Origin: Caldalkalibacillus thermarum
GTDB lineage: Bacteria > Bacillota > Bacilli > Caldalkalibacillales > Caldalkalibacillaceae
Direction of reading: 5' to 3'
NCBI RefSeq assembly: GCF_014644735.1
Contig: NZ_BMKZ01000003.1
Coordinates: 62,001-126,000 of the forward strand
Length of the DNA stretch: 64,000 bases
Positions 20,373-28,689 of this stretch are shown in pieces; positions within the stretch are counted from its first letter, which is position 1, and the number at the start of each line of letters is the position of its first letter. The position numbers and the translations under genes are program-made. The notes beneath the pieces are model-generated. The model saw only the letters and a list, made by a program, of their open reading frames with translations. It was not told the DNA's origin and did not search any database.

Positions 20373-22292
20373 ATGCGAGTGTCAAAACGTTGGTTTTATC
20401 TGTTGGGCGTGATATTACTCCTTTCCGTATCCGGGGTTTTGTGGCTGGGAAACCAAGAAGAAAACCTGGCTGAAGAAGAGATCGAGCCCCAAATTAGCAA
20501 TACTGAAAGGGATGGCATACTGGCTAAGGATTTGGCCTTAACTTCCTCACTGTTTATTCAGCAGTTAGCAAAACAATTAGAAGAGTGGTCCAAATTGGAT
20601 TTTTCTGGCCAGACACTCACTCAGCAATTTGAAAAGGAAATTAGGGAACATCCCCATTTCCATTCTTTTGGTTTGATCAAAAATAACCATGTCTTAGTGA
20701 AAACAGATGATTTTCCAGCTGATCCGTTTAAACTGATCGATTTAAACGGCAAAAGCAATCGGACGTTTATTTATTCCAACCCTTACAGCCGAAACGGAAA
20801 GCCATTGATGCTGATCGCCTATCAAGATGATCGTCAGCAATGGTTTGTAGGTGAGGTCGATTTAGCGTTTATCCGGGACTTCATTGGTGATATGGCCTCG
20901 GTGGCCGATGCAAATGGTCATTTTTTTATTGGCGGTGAACAACCAGACGTTCAAGTCAAAAAGAAACCACAACAGAAGCTGCACAATGAAGAAAGGGTAC
21001 CGGAAGTGGGGTGGACCATTGTTGTTCAATCGAAAGAAGATGATAGCAATGAATCACAAGCCCATTATCGGGAAGGGGAAGTGCTTGTCAAATTTACCAG
21101 TGCAGATGCTGCAGATAGCTGGCTGGCGGACCATCGTCATTTTAAGGTTTTGAGACGGTTTCAGTCTTATTGTGTATTAAAGCATCCGGAACGTTCCACA
21201 GCGGAACTGATTCAGGAATTGCAACAAGACCCATCCATCGTAAAAGTTGATCCAAACTATATCTATACCAAACAGGAAGCAACCGCAGAAAATGTGCCTA
21301 ACGATGAATTTTTTGGTCCTTATCAATGGAACCTGTCTCAAATTAAAGCTGAAGCTGGCTGGGATATCACCGTGGGAGAAGAAAATGTGGTGATTGCCGT
21401 GCTGGATACAGGTGTTGATACCCGCCACCAGGATTTAGCCGAAAAATTGGTTGAGGGATTTAATGTACTTGACGAATCCAGCGACTTTCAGGACAACCAT
21501 GGTCACGGGACCCATGTAGCCGGTATTGCTGCAGCCGTCACAAACAATATCACTGGTATTGCCGGGGTTTCCTGGAATAACACCATTATGCCCGTTAAAG
21601 TGTTAGATAAAAATGGAGCAGGCGGCCTGTTTGAGGTGATTAACGGGATTATTTGGGCCACTGATCACGGAGCAAAAGTCATTAACATGAGCCTGGGTGA
21701 TGATGAGCATTCAGATCTTTTGTATGATGCCGTGCGATATGCCTATGAACATGATGTTGTCCTTGTGGCTGCTGCAGGAAACGATAATGTGGATGTTCCT
21801 ATGTATCCAGCCGCTTATCCGGAAGTGCTGGCTGTTTCTGCGGTGAATCATCTGCAAGAAAAAGCCGCTTTCTCTAACTATGGTGACTATATCGATGTGA
21901 CTGCCCCTGGTGAGCACATACCCAGTACATTTATTAATAACCAGTATGTGTTTATGTCAGGCACTTCCATGGCAGCTCCCCATGTGGCGGGATTAGCCGG
22001 TTTAATTCGCTCCTTAAACCCAGACCTTTCGAACAGGGAAGTGATGGATTTAATCCGTCAAACAGCTGATGATCTTGGCCCTATAGGACATGACCCATAT
22101 TTCGGATATGGGCGGATCAATGTTTATCAAGCTTTAGATCACCTGAGCAAAGAAAAATCTATCGAGGAGCTTGATGCGGCAGAAAAGGAGGCTCCCCAAA
22201 CATTTCCCCAGCAGGAAGAGCAGGAGCCCCCTAAACCTGTTTCCTTTGTGATAAAGTGGATCAACCGGCTTTTGGAACGGATCCGATTTTAA
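20373..22292 (+). CDS. Membrane-anchored subtilisin-family serine protease with N-terminal sensor-like domain
   Basis: This is a 639-residue S8 peptidase acting outside the membrane. ATG 20373 follows GGGAG; an upstream in-frame ATG (20325) has no ribosome site. Parts: signal/anchor segment (about 8-27), a 170-residue region (about 45-215) that looks like an extracellular cache/PDC sensor domain (FGLIKNNHVLVKT, GEVDLAFIRDFIG), a fervidolysin-like propeptide (about 232-300, YREGEVLVKFTSADAADSWL), then the protease with Asp345 (VLDTGVD), His378 (HGTHVAG) and Ser532 (GTSMAAPHVAG). A Glu/Pro-rich tail ends with a basic helix. The stop overlaps the convergent gene by 4 bp. The sensor assignment is inference. 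Confidence 0.9.
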   Translation: MRVSKRWFYLLGVILLLSVSGVLWLGNQEENLAEEEIEPQISNTERDGILAKDLALTSSLFIQQLAKQLEEWSKLDFSGQTLTQQFEKEIREHPHFHSFGLIKNNHVLVKTDDFPADPFKLIDLNGKSNRTFIYSNPYSRNGKPLMLIAYQDDRQQWFVGEVDLAFIRDFIGDMASVADANGHFFIGGEQPDVQVKKKPQQKLHNEERVPEVGWTIVVQSKEDDSNESQAHYREGEVLVKFTSADAADSWLADHRHFKVLRRFQSYCVLKHPERSTAELIQELQQDPSIVKVDPNYIYTKQEATAENVPNDEFFGPYQWNLSQIKAEAGWDITVGEENVVIAVLDTGVDTRHQDLAEKLVEGFNVLDESSDFQDNHGHGTHVAGIAAAVTNNITGIAGVSWNNTIMPVKVLDKNGAGGLFEVINGIIWATDHGAKVINMSLGDDEHSDLLYDAVRYAYEHDVVLVAAAGNDNVDVPMYPAAYPEVLAVSAVNHLQEKAAFSNYGDYIDVTAPGEHIPSTFINNQYVFMSGTSMAAPHVAGLAGLIRSLNPDLSNREVMDLIRQTADDLGPIGHDPYFGYGRINVYQALDHLSKEKSIEELDAAEKEAPQTFPQQEEQEPPKPVSFVIKWINRLLERIRF

Positions 22293-23392
22293 GTCATAGG
22301 CACTTGCGGGATAATGCGTCCTTCAATCCGGTCAAAGATATCATCCAGATCCCTGCCTGTGATGGTTAAGCCATGATTTTTAAGGCCAATCACTGTCTGG
22401 GCAGGGTTCTCCGATTCACTTACGAGTTGGGCTACCGTTTTGGCCAACTCAATTGTCCCGCAAGGGTAATTGATTTCAGTTTCCTTAACCCCATCCATCC
22501 AAGCATGAATATGCACTATCGCGCCTACTCCAGGATGCTGGCGGTATATCATCCAGTGTTCAATTGCATCGACGGAGGCCCGTTTAGGCTGTACATGGGG
22601 GGGTACGCTGATGCGCATCCCATTACGATCATGGTCATAGTCTTTGATCAATAAGATATCTTGGCCTATGGTTTTCAATTTGGACTTATTGACTCCGCTG
22701 GCACTCATCCAAAACGTGTGTGCATCCCGCCTGCTGCTCAAATTGCCATAACTTAAGCCGCCGATGCCATACAATTTATGCAAATGGCGCAGGTCACGTT
22801 CAGACAGATACTCTTTGATAGGAAACGGAGCGGGCAACAGATTCAACTCATCTAGTCTTTGGCCTGCCCGATACATTTGCTGGGTGATTCCGTCACCATC
22901 CCATAGCTCTTGGGGTAAATCGGGTTCAAAATAATTGTCGATGACCAAGTTGGAAGAGGCCAAAGGCTCCAGGCGCTGGTAAACGGCTTCAAACAATTGT
23001 TCTTCCTCACCGAATGAATAGGGAAGACGGTAACACCCTTGTTCAGGTGTAATAAAATAAATCGTCGACCGGTCTTTACTGCGGACAATGCACAGCAGAT
23101 GATTGGCGAGGGTCCGAATCAAATAAGGATAAGCGACTTTAAACATATTTTCGGGATGATCTTCTTCGTTTTGAATTTCCCGTTCTATTATAGAAACGAC
23201 GAAAGTAGCCTGCGCCTGGCGCCGGAAGGGGCGGGGACGTTCCGGTTCAACCAAGTTAAACACCAGTTTGATATCACCTAAAGGCAAGTCCATATACGTA
23301 TACCCTTTGTTTATAAATTGAGCTTTGATACCACGTATAAACCAATCCATAAACGGACTGCGGTATGTTCCGACAATACTAAAATTTTTCAT
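22289..23392 (-). CDS. Class II aldolase/adducin-domain protein with unknown N-terminal half
   Basis: The C-terminal part (about residues 195-360) has class II aldolase hallmarks: GNLSSRR, MSASGVNKS, the metal-site HIHAW and GLKNHGLTITG. Such domains cleave or epimerize sugar phosphates (fuculose-, ribulose-phosphate) or dehydrate methylthioribulose phosphate. The first 190 residues (IVGTYRSPFMDWFIRG, LVFNLVEPERPRPFRRQ) are not a domain I recognise. ATG 23392 lies 7 bases after AGGAGG. It is convergent with the subtilase, with a 4-bp overlap of stops. Substrate unknown. Confidence 0.8.
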   Translation of the reverse strand: MKNFSIVGTYRSPFMDWFIRGIKAQFINKGYTYMDLPLGDIKLVFNLVEPERPRPFRRQAQATFVVSIIEREIQNEEDHPENMFKVAYPYLIRTLANHLLCIVRSKDRSTIYFITPEQGCYRLPYSFGEEEQLFEAVYQRLEPLASSNLVIDNYFEPDLPQELWDGDGITQQMYRAGQRLDELNLLPAPFPIKEYLSERDLRHLHKLYGIGGLSYGNLSSRRDAHTFWMSASGVNKSKLKTIGQDILLIKDYDHDRNGMRISVPPHVQPKRASVDAIEHWMIYRQHPGVGAIVHIHAWMDGVKETEINYPCGTIELAKTVAQLVSESENPAQTVIGLKNHGLTITGRDLDDIFDRIEGRIIPQVPMT

Positions 23393-23520
23393 GCATTGAC
23401 CTCCTAGGATTGGTATATTTTAACATTATTATTAATGTAACCGTCTAGGCCTGAATTATTCATTTGCGGTCTTTGTGGAATACTAGGAACAGACAGATAA
23501 AGGAAAAGCAAGGTGATGGT

Positions 23521-23788
23521 ATGTATTGCTTTATTGTTAACCGGACATCTGGGCACGGGCGGGGCGGCCGTGTGTGGAAAAAGAGTGAAGCCAAGTTGAA
23601 TGAGGAACGAGTTTGGTGTTTAGCGTCAGGCATGTATCCAAACCGGGAATCGATTTTTACTACGGTAAAAAATAGAGGTAACGTCTGTGTTACCTCTGGT
23701 TGTGCATGGGGATGGAGAAATTGTGGGCGAGACACCAATTCAGGTCACCGTCCATCCCGATACCCTGCAAGTGCTGCAAGGCTCATGA
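23521..23788 (+). pseudogene. Relic of a YegS/BmrU-type diacylglycerol (lipid) kinase
   Basis: The 5' part encodes a typical N-terminus of this family (MYCFIVNRTSGHGRGGRVW), with a ribosome site AAGGTGAT. Near 23608-23620 the frame changes, and what follows is the C-terminal end: HVSKPGIDFYYGKK, then IEVTSVLPLVVHGDGEIVGE and TPIQVTVHPDTL, stopping at 23788. The middle of the kinase (roughly two thirds) is missing. A further one-base loss in an A run (23667-23672) splits the C-terminal segment. The original protein would be about 300 residues. Clearly nonfunctional. Confidence 0.85.
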
Positions 23789-23802
23789 TCTCCCTTTTGT
23801 TC

Positions 23803-23883
23803 TTACCTTTCATATTCATGTTCATACAACGCATAAAGGAAGTGTGCCAACTTTTTGGAAATGCGTTTAAGGAAACGTTTCAT
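23803..23883 (-). CDS. Candidate 26-residue basic amphipathic peptide
   Basis: A minus-strand frame with ATG at 23883, preceded by GAAGGAAG, encodes 26 residues starting MKRFLKRISKKLAHFL and ending YEHEYER. It has a basic N-terminal half with Leu/Ile/Phe spaced as in an amphipathic helix. I do not recognise it. Such peptides can be membrane-binding sporulation proteins or toxins, but chance cannot be excluded at this length. Confidence 0.35.
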   Translation of the reverse strand: MKRFLKRISKKLAHFLYALYEHEYER

Positions 23884-24043
23884 TTTCTTCCTTCTTTCTG
23901 TTCGCGGTGTATCTCTTGCTGGGTAAAGGCCGAACCCTTTGTTAAAACCTAGTGTCTGCATTTGGAACCCATTTATTCAGAAGGGCAGGTTGCAGGTTAA
24001 TAAAGCAATAAAAAAATGGCTTTTCCTTTAAAGTAAAAGCTGG

Positions 24044-24075
24044 ACTGTTGACACACGTGGTCAACAGTTATTTTT
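24044..24075 (+). terminator. 9-bp stem-loop with T-rich tail
   Basis: ACTGTTGAC (24044-24052) pairs with GTCAACAGT (24060-24068), followed by TATTTTTAT on the plus strand. No intact plus-strand gene precedes it, so it may be left over from the lipid kinase relic; read on the minus strand it also lies just past the gene ending at 24087. Confidence 0.6.
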
Positions 24076-24086
24076 ATGGCCGTGGT

Positions 24087-24263
24087 TTATCCCAGTCTTG
24101 AACGAAGCTTAATTTTTGACTTTAATATGAGCAGAGCGTCAATAGCCGCTTGATGATGGACATGTTCGGTCAAAGATGTAATCTTGTCACGGTCTCTTTG
24201 ATAGGTAGAAAGAGATTGGTCGATCATGTCCAGTACTTCATCAATATGAAAGAGTTGCTTCAT
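24087..24263 (-). CDS. Small hypothetical protein
   Basis: A 58-residue protein (MKQLFHIDEVLDMIDQ...) that I do not recognise. It looks fully helical: an acidic first helix, then a basic end (LKSKIKLRSRLG). Two adjacent ATG codons (24266, 24263) follow GGGTGAT; the second has better spacing. It stands alone on the minus strand between the EIIC-like gene and the kinase relic. Confidence 0.55.
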   Translation of the reverse strand: MKQLFHIDEVLDMIDQSLSTYQRDRDKITSLTEHVHHQAAIDALLILKSKIKLRSRLG

Positions 24264-24411
24264 CATTAGATCACCCATTTTTAGGATTAACATAAATGGC
24301 TAAAAAATATACGTCAGAATATTTTCATTTCCTGGGTAAGCGCAAAGAACGTCTTCGCTCTACGGGTTTAGACATTTTTCTTGACATACTTTAGCGATAT
24401 TTGTCACATGG

Positions 24412-25419
24412 CTAATACTCTATTTTCATGTCTCCGGGCCTGATTAATCCCTTTCGGCGTAAATAAGCAGCAATAATCAGGCTGATCACAGCAGGTCCAA
24501 TAAAATGGAGAACAAGAACTTTAAACAGGACATCCCAGGTAAAACCCATGGTGGTAAACGTCATGATTTGACCTACCAAACCGCTTGTTCCCATCCCGGC
24601 CCCTTCCTTAACGTTCTCCATTTGCCACCAAACGGTGGCAATGGGCGCCAATATGGCTCCTGCCAATGTGGGCGGCAGCAGGATAAACGGATTTCGGATA
24701 ATGTTTGCAATTTGTAACATGGAGGTGCCCAGCCCTTGGGCGAGCCAGCCGCCGATGCCATTATCCCTGTAACTGCATGTGGCAAAACCGATCATTTGGG
24801 CGGCACATCCCACAGTGGCAGCTCCTGCTGCCAGTCCTTCCAAGCCCAGCATAATGGCAATAGCCGCGCTTGATATAGGGGCAGTCAAGGCGAGTCCCAT
24901 TAACACAGCGACCAAAATCCCCATCACAACCGGATGTTGACCAACCGACCAATTGATCATGTCCCCAAAGGAACGTAAAAGAAGATCTAAATAGGGGCCC
25001 ATGTAAAAAGCAGTCACATACCCTGCCATGATCGTGGTTAAAGGGGTTATGATAATATCCAGCCGTGTTGACTTGGACACCAGTTTGCCAAACTCTGTTC
25101 CAATCAGTGCCGCCACATAAGCGCCGGCAGGTCCTCCGAGCGGCATACCGGCAGCTCCGCAAATGGCAGCGGCAAACAAGACTAAAGGAGGCGCCTTTAA
25201 ACCAAAAGCTACGGCTACACCGATAGCCGGTCCGGCCAGATCCATCGCTAACTGTCCTATATCGATTAAAAAAGGAATATTCAATTGTTGGCCTGCTGTG
25301 CGGATAATTAAACCAATAATGAGGGAAGAGAACAGCCCCAAAGCCATATAAGATAAACCGCTAATGATATATGTTTTGAGGGAGAGATCAATCCCCTTGC
25401 GTTCTAAAAAAGACCTCAC
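24412..25419 (-). CDS. EIIC-like PTS transporter-family membrane protein
   Basis: The 335-residue protein is rich in Gly/Ala and membrane segments (about nine), including GLKAPPLVLFAAAICGAAGMPLGGPAGAYVAALIG and TAPISSAAIAIMLGLEGLAAGAATVGCAAQMIGFA. This is the pattern of the PTS_EIIC_2 family, membrane proteins resembling sugar PTS permeases but without fused IIA/IIB parts. The start is GTG 25419, 8 bases after AAGGAG. No IIA/IIB gene lies next to it, so transport via PTS is unproven. Substrate unknown. Confidence 0.75.
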   Translation of the reverse strand: MRSFLERKGIDLSLKTYIISGLSYMALGLFSSLIIGLIIRTAGQQLNIPFLIDIGQLAMDLAGPAIGVAVAFGLKAPPLVLFAAAICGAAGMPLGGPAGAYVAALIGTEFGKLVSKSTRLDIIITPLTTIMAGYVTAFYMGPYLDLLLRSFGDMINWSVGQHPVVMGILVAVLMGLALTAPISSAAIAIMLGLEGLAAGAATVGCAAQMIGFATCSYRDNGIGGWLAQGLGTSMLQIANIIRNPFILLPPTLAGAILAPIATVWWQMENVKEGAGMGTSGLVGQIMTFTTMGFTWDVLFKVLVLHFIGPAVISLIIAAYLRRKGLIRPGDMKIEY

Positions 25420-25537
25420 TTAGGATCTCCTTCCTTTAAAAATTTCTTTGCTTTTTGGCTAGAAAGTTGACAGGATTATCATATACCATTAAAGTCGAAT
25501 AATACAATAAGTGTTTTTTTAGCTCATGGAGTGGAGG

Positions 25538-26437
25538 ATGAAAGCCTTGATCGAAAATAAGAGAATTTGCTTTGTCGGTGCAGGGGCCATGGCCGAAGCC
25601 ATCCTGAGTGGTCTTTTAGATCATAAAATTGTTAAGCCAGGGCAAATCACAGTCACCAATAAAGAGGATCGTTTCCGGCTGGATGAATTGGTGTATAATT
25701 TTGGGATTGTTGCTGATCGCACCCAAAGATACACATCGATTCAAGAAGCGGATATATTGATTTTAGCCATGAAACCGAAAGATTTAAAACAGGCGCTGCT
25801 GGATATCAGGGAGTGGACCCGGCCGGATCAATTGTTCCTTTCAGTTGTTGCCGGTGTTTCAACAGCCACGATTTCCCGTCTTCTGGGTCATTCCGCCCCA
25901 GTGATCCGGACGATGCCCAACACATCTGCTGTTGTGGGCTTATCCGCCACCGGCATGTGTTTGGGGGCAAACGTACGTGAGGAACATGTCCGCCTGGCCC
26001 GCACTATATTTGAATCGATTGGACTCGTATTTATCACTGAAGAAGAAAAGTTGGACGCCATTACTGGACTATCAGGCAGCGGTCCTGCCTATGTTTATTT
26101 TCTGGTAGAAGCAATGATTAAGGGAGGTATGGATGTGGGCCTTAGTTACGAGGAGGCCCGTAAGCTGACCTTGCAGACGGTTCTGGGGGCAGCAACCATG
26201 TTGAATGAGACAGGTGAAGATCCTGCCGTTTTACGGGAAAAAGTCACCAGCCCTAACGGGACAACAGCCAGAGGGTTGGAAGTTTTGAGACGTTATCAGT
26301 TTGAAGAAGGCGTTCGTGAGTGCATTAAGCAAGCGACTCAACGTTCAAAAGAGCTGGGTCAAATGCTTTCCATTAACGCAGAAAACGATAAGGACGAACA
26401 TGTACCTCTTGCATCCCGCAACGACGGCAAATCATAG
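25538..26437 (+). CDS. proC: Pyrroline-5-carboxylate reductase
   Basis: ProC reduces pyrroline-5-carboxylate to proline with NAD(P)H. The 299-residue protein has the Rossmann motif FVGAGAMAEAIL, MPNTSAVVG, and the signature ITGLSGSGPAYVYFLVEAM. Starts at 25526, 25538 (ATG) and 25547 (TTG) are all possible; GGAG and GGAGG motifs inside this stretch favour 25538 or 25547. The gene has its own terminator. Proline is also a compatible solute, which may matter since the ectoine genes nearby are broken. Confidence 0.94.
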   Translation: MKALIENKRICFVGAGAMAEAILSGLLDHKIVKPGQITVTNKEDRFRLDELVYNFGIVADRTQRYTSIQEADILILAMKPKDLKQALLDIREWTRPDQLFLSVVAGVSTATISRLLGHSAPVIRTMPNTSAVVGLSATGMCLGANVREEHVRLARTIFESIGLVFITEEEKLDAITGLSGSGPAYVYFLVEAMIKGGMDVGLSYEEARKLTLQTVLGAATMLNETGEDPAVLREKVTSPNGTTARGLEVLRRYQFEEGVRECIKQATQRSKELGQMLSINAENDKDEHVPLASRNDGKS

Positions 26438-26448
26438 GGGTCTTGAGT

Positions 26449-26475
26449 AAAAAGCTGCCCACGCAGCTTTTTTTC
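26449..26475 (+). terminator. Terminator after proC
   Basis: AAAAAGCTGC (26449-26458) and GCAGCTTTTT (26463-26472) form a 10-bp stem with a CCAC loop, followed by TT. Confidence 0.93.
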
Positions 26476-26542
26476 TTTAAAGATGAACCAATTTAGGCGT
26501 TGATCATATATTGGTAAAGAAGTTCGGTTGAGAGGTGAAGCT

Positions 26543-26974
26543 ATGGCGGTTATTCAAGCAAATGCAAACGAAGTGAAGCTTTTAGCCCGATTGATGCGGG
26601 CAGAAGCTGAAAGTGACGGTGAACTGGGAATGTTAATGGTGGGTAACGTAGGGGTCAATCGGGTACGTGTGCGTTGCCTTGATTTTGCAGATATCAACTC
26701 CATCGAAAGAATGGTCTGGCAATCACCCGGCGGATTTGAAGCAGTACATTACCCATACTTTTACCAAAGAGCGAGAGAAAGAGATATTCGTTTGGCTCAG
26801 CGCTGTATTAATGGCGAGCGTTTCCATCCAGCCGAATTTTCACTATGGTTTTTCCGGCCAGATGGTCCCTGTCCAGCCCAATGGTGGGGACAGTGGAATG
26901 CCGGCCGCTACAAATCCCATTGTTTTTACAGTCCAACCCAGTCCGACTGTCCTGATGTTTACCGAACGTATTAG
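26543..26974 (+). CDS. cwlJ: Spore cortex-lytic enzyme CwlJ
   Basis: CwlJ is a SleB/CwlJ-family hydrolase stored in the spore coat that degrades cortex peptidoglycan at germination. The 143-residue protein has the family pattern LLARLMRAEAESDGELGMLMVGNVGVNRV with the catalytic Glu, and PAEFSLWFFRPDGPCPAQWWGQWNAGRYKSHCFY. ATG 26543 follows AGAGGTGA. No signal peptide is seen, typical of CwlJ rather than SleB. gerQ follows 18 bases later, the partner it needs for coat localization. Confidence 0.94.
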   Translation: MAVIQANANEVKLLARLMRAEAESDGELGMLMVGNVGVNRVRVRCLDFADINSIERMVWQSPGGFEAVHYPYFYQRARERDIRLAQRCINGERFHPAEFSLWFFRPDGPCPAQWWGQWNAGRYKSHCFYSPTQSDCPDVYRTY

Positions 26975-26992
26975 TGCAGAGGAGGTATGCTG

Positions 26993-27475
26993 ATGTATTA
27001 TCAAGGTTCACCCTATCACACACCATATTTACCTCATCCCACAAGTTATCACCAGAACCCCTATGGTCAAGAACAGTGGGGGAACCCGGCACCTGTGGAA
27101 AGCATGAACCGGCAGCAAGTTCCCCAGGTACCGCAGATCACATGGCCGTGTTTAACCGCTGAAGGATTCCTGCCTTTGGAAGTCTCTTACATCGAAAATA
27201 TTTTGCGCTTTAACAGGGGCAAGATGGCCCGGCTCTATTTTACTTATGAAAACAATCCGGAATGGCCTGCCCAGGTGTACACGGGCCGGATTGAAGAAGC
27301 TGGACGTGACCATATCATTATCAGCGATCCTGAAACAGGAAAAAGTTATTTATTGTTGATGGTCAACCTGGATTTCGTTGAGTTTGATGAACCGATTGAA
27401 TATATTCCCCCCATGGTTCCCAGCCCGCCCATTGCCCAGCGTCCTGTTCCGCAAACCCCGCGTCCCCGGATGTGA
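26993..27475 (+). CDS. gerQ: Spore coat protein GerQ
   Basis: GerQ is a coat protein cross-linked by transglutaminase and required for CwlJ localization and function. The 160-residue protein has a Tyr/Pro/Gln/His-rich N-terminal half and a conserved core (EGFLPLEVSYIENILRFNRGK, GRIEEAGRDHIIISDPETGK, NLDFVEFDEPI). ATG 26993 is 7 bases after GGAGG; ATG 26987 is too close. A Pro-rich tail follows. The cwlJ-gerQ pairing supports both calls. Confidence 0.93.
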   Translation: MYYQGSPYHTPYLPHPTSYHQNPYGQEQWGNPAPVESMNRQQVPQVPQITWPCLTAEGFLPLEVSYIENILRFNRGKMARLYFTYENNPEWPAQVYTGRIEEAGRDHIIISDPETGKSYLLLMVNLDFVEFDEPIEYIPPMVPSPPIAQRPVPQTPRPRM

Positions 27476-27493
27476 TCCGGAGTATGATTTTCG

Positions 27494-27532
27494 CCTCTTT
27501 TGTTCATAATGTTTAAAAAAGGACAAAAGAGG
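27494..27532 (+). promoter_or_regulatory. Hairpin that buries the Shine-Dalgarno of the next gene
   Basis: CCTCTTTTGTTC (27494-27505) pairs with GGACAAAAGAGG (27521-27532) over 12 bp (one G.T) around a 15-base A/T loop. The 3' arm is the ribosome binding site AAAGAGG of the gene at 27544. No T tract follows, so translation control is more likely than termination. Confidence 0.7.
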
Positions 27533-27543
27533 TGAAATTGGCT

Positions 27544-27966
27544 ATGACGTCTTCTGTTCCGACACGCTGGAACTGGAGGGGATTCCTCAGACGCTATATG
27601 ATTATTCTGATGGGATTGCTACTAGTTGGATTGCTGTGGAACCCTTTTACGGCACCATCTTCAACGGATGAAGAGAAACAGCCTACTTTAAAGGTGGAGC
27701 ATCAGGTAAAAGGGCGCGACCTCCACCTCCAGTTAGATGTTAACAACTTCCAGTTCTCAGTCGAACAGATGGATAGGGAAAAGCATTACGGGCAGGGACA
27801 CGTTCATCTTTACATTAATGGTGAAAAAGTGGCAAAAATTTTTGACAAAGAATACGTGCATAAAAACTTGCCCCCAGGAACCCATGAAGTTAAAGTGGAA
27901 TTGGCTCACAACAATCATGACTCTTATGGTGTAGAAGAAACGTTTACAATCGAAGTGAAAGAATAA
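27544..27966 (+). CDS. Single-span membrane-anchored protein, unknown function
   Basis: A 140-residue protein with a short basic N-terminus (RWNWRGFLRRY), one membrane segment (about residues 18-36, MIILMGLLLVGLLW) and an extracytoplasmic beta-rich domain with GQGHVHLYINGEKV and LPPGTHEVKVELAHNNHDSYG. GHxHLYxxG plus pGxH with His-rich turns is seen in small secreted domains of uncertain role; metal binding is possible but unproven. ATG 27544 is 9 bases after AAAGAGG, which is inside a 12-bp hairpin. A terminator follows. Confidence 0.7.
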   Translation: MTSSVPTRWNWRGFLRRYMIILMGLLLVGLLWNPFTAPSSTDEEKQPTLKVEHQVKGRDLHLQLDVNNFQFSVEQMDREKHYGQGHVHLYINGEKVAKIFDKEYVHKNLPPGTHEVKVELAHNNHDSYGVEETFTIEVKE

Positions 27967-27986
27967 AAGTGAATGTTCTTCCTGCT

Positions 27987-28022
27987 AAACCGTCGCTCCG
28001 GATATGGACCGCGACGGTTTTC
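27987..28022 (+). terminator. Terminator after the anchored protein gene
   Basis: AAACCGTCGC (27987-27996) and GCGACGGTTT (28011-28020) form a perfect 10-bp stem with a 14-base loop; the T tract is short. Confidence 0.8.
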
Positions 28023-28122
28023 ATTGTTATGATAATCATACAGACAATCATTTACAGCTTAGTTGCTTTTAATTTCTACAATATTCAATCAATATGTTTA
28101 AATAATATATGGAGGTATGAGC

Positions 28123-28530
28123 ATGAAAGAAACATTGACTTACCGGGCAAAAGAAAACGGATTTATCATTAACCTGCCCTATGGAGAGCTGCATGTATCC
28201 GGGGATGCCCAGTACGGATTCCGCCCCTATCAACTGTTGGTTTCAGCTGTGGCTGTTTGCAGCGGAGGGGTGTTACGCAAAATTCTACGTAAGCAACGCA
28301 TAAAAATTGACGATATTGCCTTGTCAGCTGAAGTGACCCGCAGAGAAGAGGGGGCACAAGAAATCGAAAAAATTCACATCCACTTTAAAATTACAGGCAA
28401 AAACTTGTCCGAGCAAAAGATTGAAAAAGCCTTGGCCTTAACCCGTAAACATTGTTCGATGGTTCAGTCTGTCAAAGACAGCATTGAGATCAGCGAAACT
28501 TATGAACTTATTGATCCTGAAGAAAATTAA
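28123..28530 (+). CDS. OsmC family protein
   Basis: OsmC/Ohr proteins are dimeric thiol peroxidases. The 135-residue protein has both family cysteines: AVAVCSGGVLRKIL (about residue 44) and RKHCSMVQSVKDSI (about 107). The SGG-type first motif matches the YhfA-like subgroup rather than Ohr. ATG 28123 is 7 bases after GGAGG. A 7-bp stem-loop (28532-28550) without a T run follows. The substrate is unknown; a peroxide-detoxifying role is inferred from family. Confidence 0.85.
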   Translation: MKETLTYRAKENGFIINLPYGELHVSGDAQYGFRPYQLLVSAVAVCSGGVLRKILRKQRIKIDDIALSAEVTRREEGAQEIEKIHIHFKITGKNLSEQKIEKALALTRKHCSMVQSVKDSIEISETYELIDPEEN

Positions 28531-28689
28531 ACACTTGTTTAATACAAGTGATTTAAACTTTGGGGGGAATGATAAAAAAGGTAAAGCCCAGCAAAAGGAT
28601 TGTCGTGTATGGTTCAATACATTGGCTGTCATGTTAGCATAGCTAAAGAAGATCAAATTATTAGGCGAAGACGATGCAGTATCCTGAAC

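Noticed and set aside
23464-23952. A 162-codon plus-strand frame as one intact gene
   Set aside because: Only its first third resembles a protein family; the rest is a relic read in the wrong frame plus intergenic sequence.
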